This document shows positions 7,769-11,644 of a stretch of 11,644 nt of DNA, in pieces. The notes under the pieces were generated by a model. The model was not told the origin of the DNA. It worked only from the letters and a program-made list of their open reading frames with translations, and did not search any database. The position numbers and the translations under genes are program-made. Position 1 is the stretch's first letter. The number at the start of each line of letters is the position of its first letter. Source of the DNA: an uncultured Clostridia bacterium (GTDB lineage Bacteria; Bacillota; Clostridia; Oscillospirales; Ruminococcaceae); assembly GCA_937907305.1 (NCBI GenBank), contig CALERQ010000185.1:1-11644 (forward strand). The letters run 5' to 3'.

Positions 7769-7797
7769 ATAATAGCATATCATAGGGAGTTTGTAAA
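7769..7797 (-). promoter_or_regulatory. Sigma-A-type promoter of tRNA-Ala
   Basis: On the minus strand, TTTACA (plus 7792-7797) and TATTAT (plus 7769-7774) are separated by exactly 17 nt. The expected start point is near 7762, which leaves a leader of about 17 nt before the tRNA 5' end at 7745. Confidence 0.82.
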
Positions 7798-7808
7798 GAC
7801 TTTTTTTC

Positions 7809-7844
7809 AAAAAAATTCGGGTAAAGCAAAAACTTTACCCGAAT
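7809..7844 (-). terminator. Rho-independent terminator of the MarR/ABC exporter operon
   Basis: ATTCGGGTAAAG (7815-7826) and CTTTACCCGAAT (7833-7844) form a perfect 12-bp stem with a 6-nt loop. On the minus strand it runs directly into a T7 tract (plus 7809-7815). It lies 15 nt past the stop of the second ABC gene and only 11 nt before the tRNA -35 box, so it also insulates that promoter from read-through. Confidence 0.93.
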
Positions 7845-7859
7845 CCTTTTGCCTTGGCG

Positions 7860-9782
7860 TTATTCCAGTTCAAAGGCGCCTGTATACAACTGATAGTATT
7901 TTCCTCTTTGGGCAATCAGCATATCATGTGTACCTCGCTCGATGATGCGTCCATGTTCCAACACCATGATGACATCGGCGTTTTGTACGGTGGAGAGACG
8001 ATGCGCGATGACGAATACCGTCCGGCCGTGCATCAACCGGTCCATGCCGCGCTGTACGATGGCCTCGGTGCGAGTATCAATACTGGAGGTCGCTTCATCC
8101 AGAATCATCACGGGAGGATCGGCGACTGCCGCCCGCGCGATGGAAATAAGCTGACGCTGTCCCTGCGAAAGACTGCCGCCATCGCCGGAAAGTACAGTAT
8201 TGTATCCGTCCGGCAGGTGAGAGATGAAGTAATGCGCATTGGCCAGTTTGGCTGCCGCGATACATTCCTCATCGGTAGCATCCAGCCGTCCGTAGCGGAT
8301 GTTATCCATCACGCTGCCGGTAAAAAGGTTGACATCCTGCAATACCACACCCAGGCTGCGCCGCAAGTCGCTCTTTTTGATCTTGTTGATATTGATCCCA
8401 TCGTAACGGATCTTGCCATCGGCGATATCATAGAAGCGGTTAATAAGGTTGGTAATGGTAGTCTTGCCTGCGCCGGTCGCACCCACAAAGGCGACCTTCT
8501 GTCCGGGCTCAGCATACAGGGTGATGTCATGCAGAACCGGCTTATCCTCCACATAAGCAAAGTCCACATCTTTCATGGTTACCAGGCCCTGCTGACGAAT
8601 CAGCTCATAGCTGCCATCGGGCAGGGGCTTTTTCCAGGCCCATACGCCGGTACGGTGATCCGCTTCAGTCAGAATGCCATCCTTTTCTTCGGCATTTACC
8701 AGCGTAACTTCACCATGGTCCTCTTCGCTGGGTTCATCCATCAGTTCAAAGATACGCTCGGCACCAGCCAGCGCCATGACGACAGAGTTGATCTGCTGGG
8801 AAACCTGGCTGATGGGCATGGTAAAGCTGCGGCTGAGCTGCAGGAAAGAAGCAATGCTGCCCAGTGTCATCACGCCAATGCCGGTCAGAGTTAGATTGGG
8901 TACTGCGGCAATAGCCAAAAGGCCACCCACAATAGCGACCAGTACATACTGCAAATGCCCAAGGTTGCCCATAATGGGCATCATAATATTGGCATAGGTG
9001 TTTGCTTTTGTAGCGTTCTCACAGAACTCGTTATTGAGAACATCAAAGTCCTTCTGGTTTTGTTCCTCATGGCAGAAAACCTTGACAACCTTCTGTCCGC
9101 CGATCATTTCTTCAATAAAGCCGTTTACTTTGCCAAGAGATTGCTGCTGTTTTACAAAGTATTTGGCACTGCCTCCACCTACATTCTTTACGACGAACAG
9201 CATCAACCCCAAAAAGACAAACATGAGAAGAGTAAGCCATACGCTGGTACCCAGCATGGCAATAAATACTGCTGTGATGCTGATGACGGAACTGACCGCG
9301 TTGGGCAGGCTCTGGCTGATCATCTGCCGCAGGGTATCGGTATCATTGGTGTAGTAACTCATCACATTGCCATGGGTATGGGTATCAAAGTACTTGATGG
9401 GTAGGGTTTGCATATGGGCAAACATATCGTCCCTTATGGTTTTTAGGGTGCCCTGCGCCACGGGAATCATCAGCCGTGTTTGCAAGTAGGAAGCCAGCAT
9501 ACCGGCCAGGTAAATGCACGCCATCATGGTCAAAGCTTGGAGGAGCGGGGCGAAGCTTGGTGCCGACTGCCCAATAAGCGGAGCGATATAATCATCGATC
9601 AGAGATTTGAGAAAAAGAGAGGCGGAAACACTGGCTACTGTACTGATGATGAGTAAAATAAAAACACATACCAGCCGGGCTTTATTTCCTTTGGCGATGT
9701 AGCCTATAAGGCGCTTCAATGTTCCTTTGGCATCCTTGGCCCGCTTGCCGCCGGTAAAGCCTCTTCTAGGAGCAGCACTCAT
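7860..9782 (-). CDS. Heterodimeric ABC exporter, half with the canonical catalytic site (BmrD/LmrD-like)
   Basis: Membrane exporter half: an N-terminal transmembrane domain (about residues 35-335, probably six helices) fused to an ATPase domain. In the ATPase domain I see Walker A GATGAGKT (434-441), Q-loop Gln482, signature LSQGQ (538-542, with Gln in place of the second-last Gly of LSGGQ), Walker B VMILDE (558-563) with the catalytic Glu563, and switch His594 in IAHRLST. The 640 residues include a linker about 35 residues longer than its partner's (about 350-400, with TGVWAWKKPLPDG). ATG 9782 overlaps the upstream ABC stop (ATGA) and follows AAAGGAGGG. It should pair with the upstream half to expel drugs or other toxic compounds. 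The substrate cannot be read from sequence; lipid or peptide export is an alternative. Confidence 0.93.
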   Translation of the reverse strand: MSAAPRRGFTGGKRAKDAKGTLKRLIGYIAKGNKARLVCVFILLIISTVASVSASLFLKSLIDDYIAPLIGQSAPSFAPLLQALTMMACIYLAGMLASYLQTRLMIPVAQGTLKTIRDDMFAHMQTLPIKYFDTHTHGNVMSYYTNDTDTLRQMISQSLPNAVSSVISITAVFIAMLGTSVWLTLLMFVFLGLMLFVVKNVGGGSAKYFVKQQQSLGKVNGFIEEMIGGQKVVKVFCHEEQNQKDFDVLNNEFCENATKANTYANIMMPIMGNLGHLQYVLVAIVGGLLAIAAVPNLTLTGIGVMTLGSIASFLQLSRSFTMPISQVSQQINSVVMALAGAERIFELMDEPSEEDHGEVTLVNAEEKDGILTEADHRTGVWAWKKPLPDGSYELIRQQGLVTMKDVDFAYVEDKPVLHDITLYAEPGQKVAFVGATGAGKTTITNLINRFYDIADGKIRYDGININKIKKSDLRRSLGVVLQDVNLFTGSVMDNIRYGRLDATDEECIAAAKLANAHYFISHLPDGYNTVLSGDGGSLSQGQRQLISIARAAVADPPVMILDEATSSIDTRTEAIVQRGMDRLMHGRTVFVIAHRLSTVQNADVIMVLEHGRIIERGTHDMLIAQRGKYYQLYTGAFELE

Positions 9783-11509
9783 TCTTCCAGCCCTCCTTTC
9801 TGTTGAGATTCATAGACCTCACGGTAGATTTCATTATTGGCCAGCAACTCCTCATGGGTACCGCAGGCGTTTATTCTACCGTTATCCATAACGATAATCT
9901 GATCGGCATCCATCACCGAGCTAATGCGTTGGGCTATAATGATTTTTGTGGTATCGGGGATCTCATCACGGAAAGCCCGGCGGATCAGTGCATCGGTTTT
10001 GGTATCTACTGCACTGGTGCTGTCATCCAGAATGAGGATCTTTGGCTTGCGCAGAATGGCACGGGCAATGCACAGGCGCTGTTTCTGCCCGCCGGAAACA
10101 TTGGCACCACCTTGTTCGATGTAGGTGTTATACCCGTCGGGGAAAGTGCGGATGAAGTCATCGGCCTGAGCCAGTTGGCAGGCGTGTACCAGCTCCTCAT
10201 CCGTGGCATCGGGATTGCCCCAGCGCAGATTTTCCTTTATGGTGCCGCTAAAGAGGGTATTCTTCTGGAGCACCATAGCAACATTGTGCCGTAGTGTCTG
10301 CAGGTCATAGTTCCGGACATCTATACCGCCTACCATTACACAGCCGCCGGTCACATCGTACAGACGGGGGATGAGCTGCACAAGGCTGCTTTTGGAAGAT
10401 CCGGTGCCGCCGATGATGCCGACTGTCTGTCCGGAGGGAATGACCAGGTCAATGTCATCCAGAACTGTTTTATCGGGACGCTTGGCATAGCTGAAGCACA
10501 CATCGGTGAATTCCACACTGCCGTCTTTTACCTCATATACGGGGTTATCGCAGTTGGTGATATCACTTTTTTCATCCAGCACTTCCACAATACGCTCGGC
10601 AGAGGCACGGGACATGGTGATCATAACAAATACCATCGATAGCATCATCAAGCTGGAAAGTATCTGCATGATGTAAGTGAAGAAGCTCATCAGGTTACCG
10701 GTGGACATATTTCCAATGACGATCTGTTTGGCGCCCAGCCAGGAAACCAAAATCATGCAGGCATACACACAGCCCTGCATCAGTGGGGAGTTGAGAGCCA
10801 GGATGCGCTCCGCCAGCGAAAAGTCCTTATAAATGGTGCCGGAGATGGCATTAAACTTTTCAATCTCGTGGTCTACGCGCACAAAGTTTTTCACCACGCG
10901 GATACCGGAAAGATTTTCCTGCACTACGCCATTCAGTCGGTCATAGGTCTTAAAGACCCGTTCGAACACCGGGTGAACATGTTTGATGATAAGGTAAAGC
11001 CCCACACCAAGGATGGGAATGACGGCCAGGAAAATGAGAGAAATATCGTGATTGATGCGAAAGGACATGACCATGGCAAAAATCAGCATGGCGGGACAGC
11101 GGATCAGCGTGCGAATGATCATCATAAAGGCATTCTGCACGTTGCTTACATCAGTGGTCAGGCGGGTGACTAGGCCAGCACTGCTGAATTTATCAATATT
11201 GGAGAAGGAATAAACCTGCAAATGATGAAACATATCATGCCGCAGATTGCGGGCAAAGCCCGCCGTGGCGCGGGCACAGCTCCGGCCACTCAGTGCACCA
11301 AAAGTAAGCGCCACCAGCGCAAAACCAACCAAAATGGCGCCATACCGCAGGATCATGCTCATGTTACCGGCTTCTATCCCCTTATCGATGAGGTCCGCCA
11401 TCACAAAGGGGATGGCCACATCCAAAAGGGATTCCACCAGTACATACAGTGGGGAGAGGATCGCATCCTTTTTATATTCCCTTATGCATTGGGACAGTCG
11501 TTTAATCAA
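9779..11509 (-). CDS. Heterodimeric ABC exporter, half with the degenerate ATP site (BmrC/LmrC-like)
   Basis: Partner half of the exporter, 576 residues: a transmembrane domain (about 15-300) and then an ATPase domain. Walker A is GGTGSSKS (367-374), the Q-loop is Gln415, and the signature VSGGQ (471-475) is canonical. Walker B is ILILDD (491-496), so Asp496 stands where the catalytic glutamate should be. The switch histidine is replaced by Gln527 (IIIAQRIS). This Asp plus Gln pair is the known mark of the non-hydrolysing half in exporters such as TM287/288 and BmrCD. The start is TTG (complement of 11507-11509), chosen because of AAGGAGGAA upstream and a lack of nearby ATG codons. It overlaps the MarR gene by 8 nt and the next ABC gene by 4 nt, so all three are likely one operon. 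Confidence 0.92.
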   Translation of the reverse strand: MIKRLSQCIREYKKDAILSPLYVLVESLLDVAIPFVMADLIDKGIEAGNMSMILRYGAILVGFALVALTFGALSGRSCARATAGFARNLRHDMFHHLQVYSFSNIDKFSSAGLVTRLTTDVSNVQNAFMMIIRTLIRCPAMLIFAMVMSFRINHDISLIFLAVIPILGVGLYLIIKHVHPVFERVFKTYDRLNGVVQENLSGIRVVKNFVRVDHEIEKFNAISGTIYKDFSLAERILALNSPLMQGCVYACMILVSWLGAKQIVIGNMSTGNLMSFFTYIMQILSSLMMLSMVFVMITMSRASAERIVEVLDEKSDITNCDNPVYEVKDGSVEFTDVCFSYAKRPDKTVLDDIDLVIPSGQTVGIIGGTGSSKSSLVQLIPRLYDVTGGCVMVGGIDVRNYDLQTLRHNVAMVLQKNTLFSGTIKENLRWGNPDATDEELVHACQLAQADDFIRTFPDGYNTYIEQGGANVSGGQKQRLCIARAILRKPKILILDDSTSAVDTKTDALIRRAFRDEIPDTTKIIIAQRISSVMDADQIIVMDNGRINACGTHEELLANNEIYREVYESQQKGGLEE

Positions 11510-11644
11510 TGGTTTGTTCCTCCTTGCTTTGGATTAAGCTCCCCCGCACCTTATCCAGCAGGGCAAATAATGTTTCTCGCTCTTCTGCGGTGAGAGCGGT
11601 GGTTGCCTTGTTTTCCACACGCAGCAGATCCTGCTGCATTTCTG
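11502..11644 (-). CDS. MarR-family transcriptional regulator, C-terminal end only
   Basis: A minus-strand frame is open from the window edge to a TAA (complement of 11502-11504) and codes 46 visible residues. It contains LLRVENKATTALTAEERETL followed by FALLDKVRGSLIQ. The pattern of a leucine-rich helix, then ALTAEERETL, then LLDKVRGSL matches the C-terminal dimerisation helix of MarR-type repressors. The DNA-binding winged helix would lie beyond the window. Its position directly upstream of, and overlapping by 8 nt, a two-gene ABC exporter is typical of MarR regulators that control their own efflux operon and respond to the exported compound. The family call rests on a short stretch plus context, so another helical regulator is possible. 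The operon promoter and operator are outside the window. Confidence 0.72.
   Translation of the reverse strand, partial: EMQQDLLRVENKATTALTAEERETLFALLDKVRGSLIQSKEEQTID
11517..11525 (-). promoter_or_regulatory. Ribosome binding site deciding the TTG start of the first ABC gene
   Basis: On the minus strand AAGGAGGAA lies within the end of the MarR gene. Its GGAGG core is 9 nt before the TTG at 11509, which supports this rare start and coupled translation. Confidence 0.8.

Noticed and set aside
7854..8894. Open frame of 346 codons on the plus strand, opposite the long ABC gene
   Set aside because: It is antisense to the ATPase domain of the exporter, starts inside the operon terminator region, and shows no known motif.
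1..11644. Mobile elements, CRISPR repeats, phage or defence genes
   Set aside because: I saw no transposase, integrase, direct-repeat array or defence-type domain. Coding density and composition are even across the window.

Overview
This window reads as an ordinary chromosomal segment of a Gram-positive-type (Bacillota) anaerobe of moderately high GC content. The class is uncertain; Negativicutes or Clostridia would both fit. The grounds are an operon for a bacterial V/A-type ATPase with the rotor and catalytic genes in the usual order, strong AAGGAGG-type ribosome binding sites, GTG and TTG starts, a BrnQ amino-acid symporter, and a MarR plus heterodimeric ABC exporter cassette like those of Bacillus and Lactococcus.

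Left part (1-6139, plus strand): the distal part of the V/A-type ATPase operon, in order K (5' end cut off by the window), E, C, F, A, B, D. The genes are packed with spacings of 11-24 nt or overlap. A and B form the catalytic head, D and F the central rotor shaft, E a peripheral stalk, C the adaptor between shaft and membrane ring, and K the ion-carrying ring. Visible K residues match the known Na+-binding ligands of the Enterococcus hirae enzyme. Subunit C is split by a one-base frameshift near 1534-1537 that removes its C-terminal 40%. This is the one clear lesion in the window.

Middle part (6140-7850): a hairpin terminator serves the convergent atpD and brnQ ends. BrnQ, a branched-chain amino-acid/cation symporter, lies on the minus strand. 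Upstream of it on the same strand is a tRNA-Ala(GGC) gene with an encoded CCA end, its own good sigma-A-type promoter and its own terminator.

Right part (7809-11644, minus strand): a cassette, in transcription order, of a MarR-family regulator (only the C-terminal 46 residues are in the window), an ABC exporter half with a degenerate ATP site, an ABC exporter half with the canonical catalytic site, and a perfect 12-bp hairpin terminator. The three genes overlap by 8 and 4 nt and are probably translationally coupled. The likely job is MarR-controlled multidrug or toxic-compound efflux.

I looked for an undescribed system, repeats, mobile elements, CRISPR or phage genes and saw none. The points worth a second look are the atpC frameshift, the predicted Na+ coupling, and the asymmetric, MarR-linked ABC pair.
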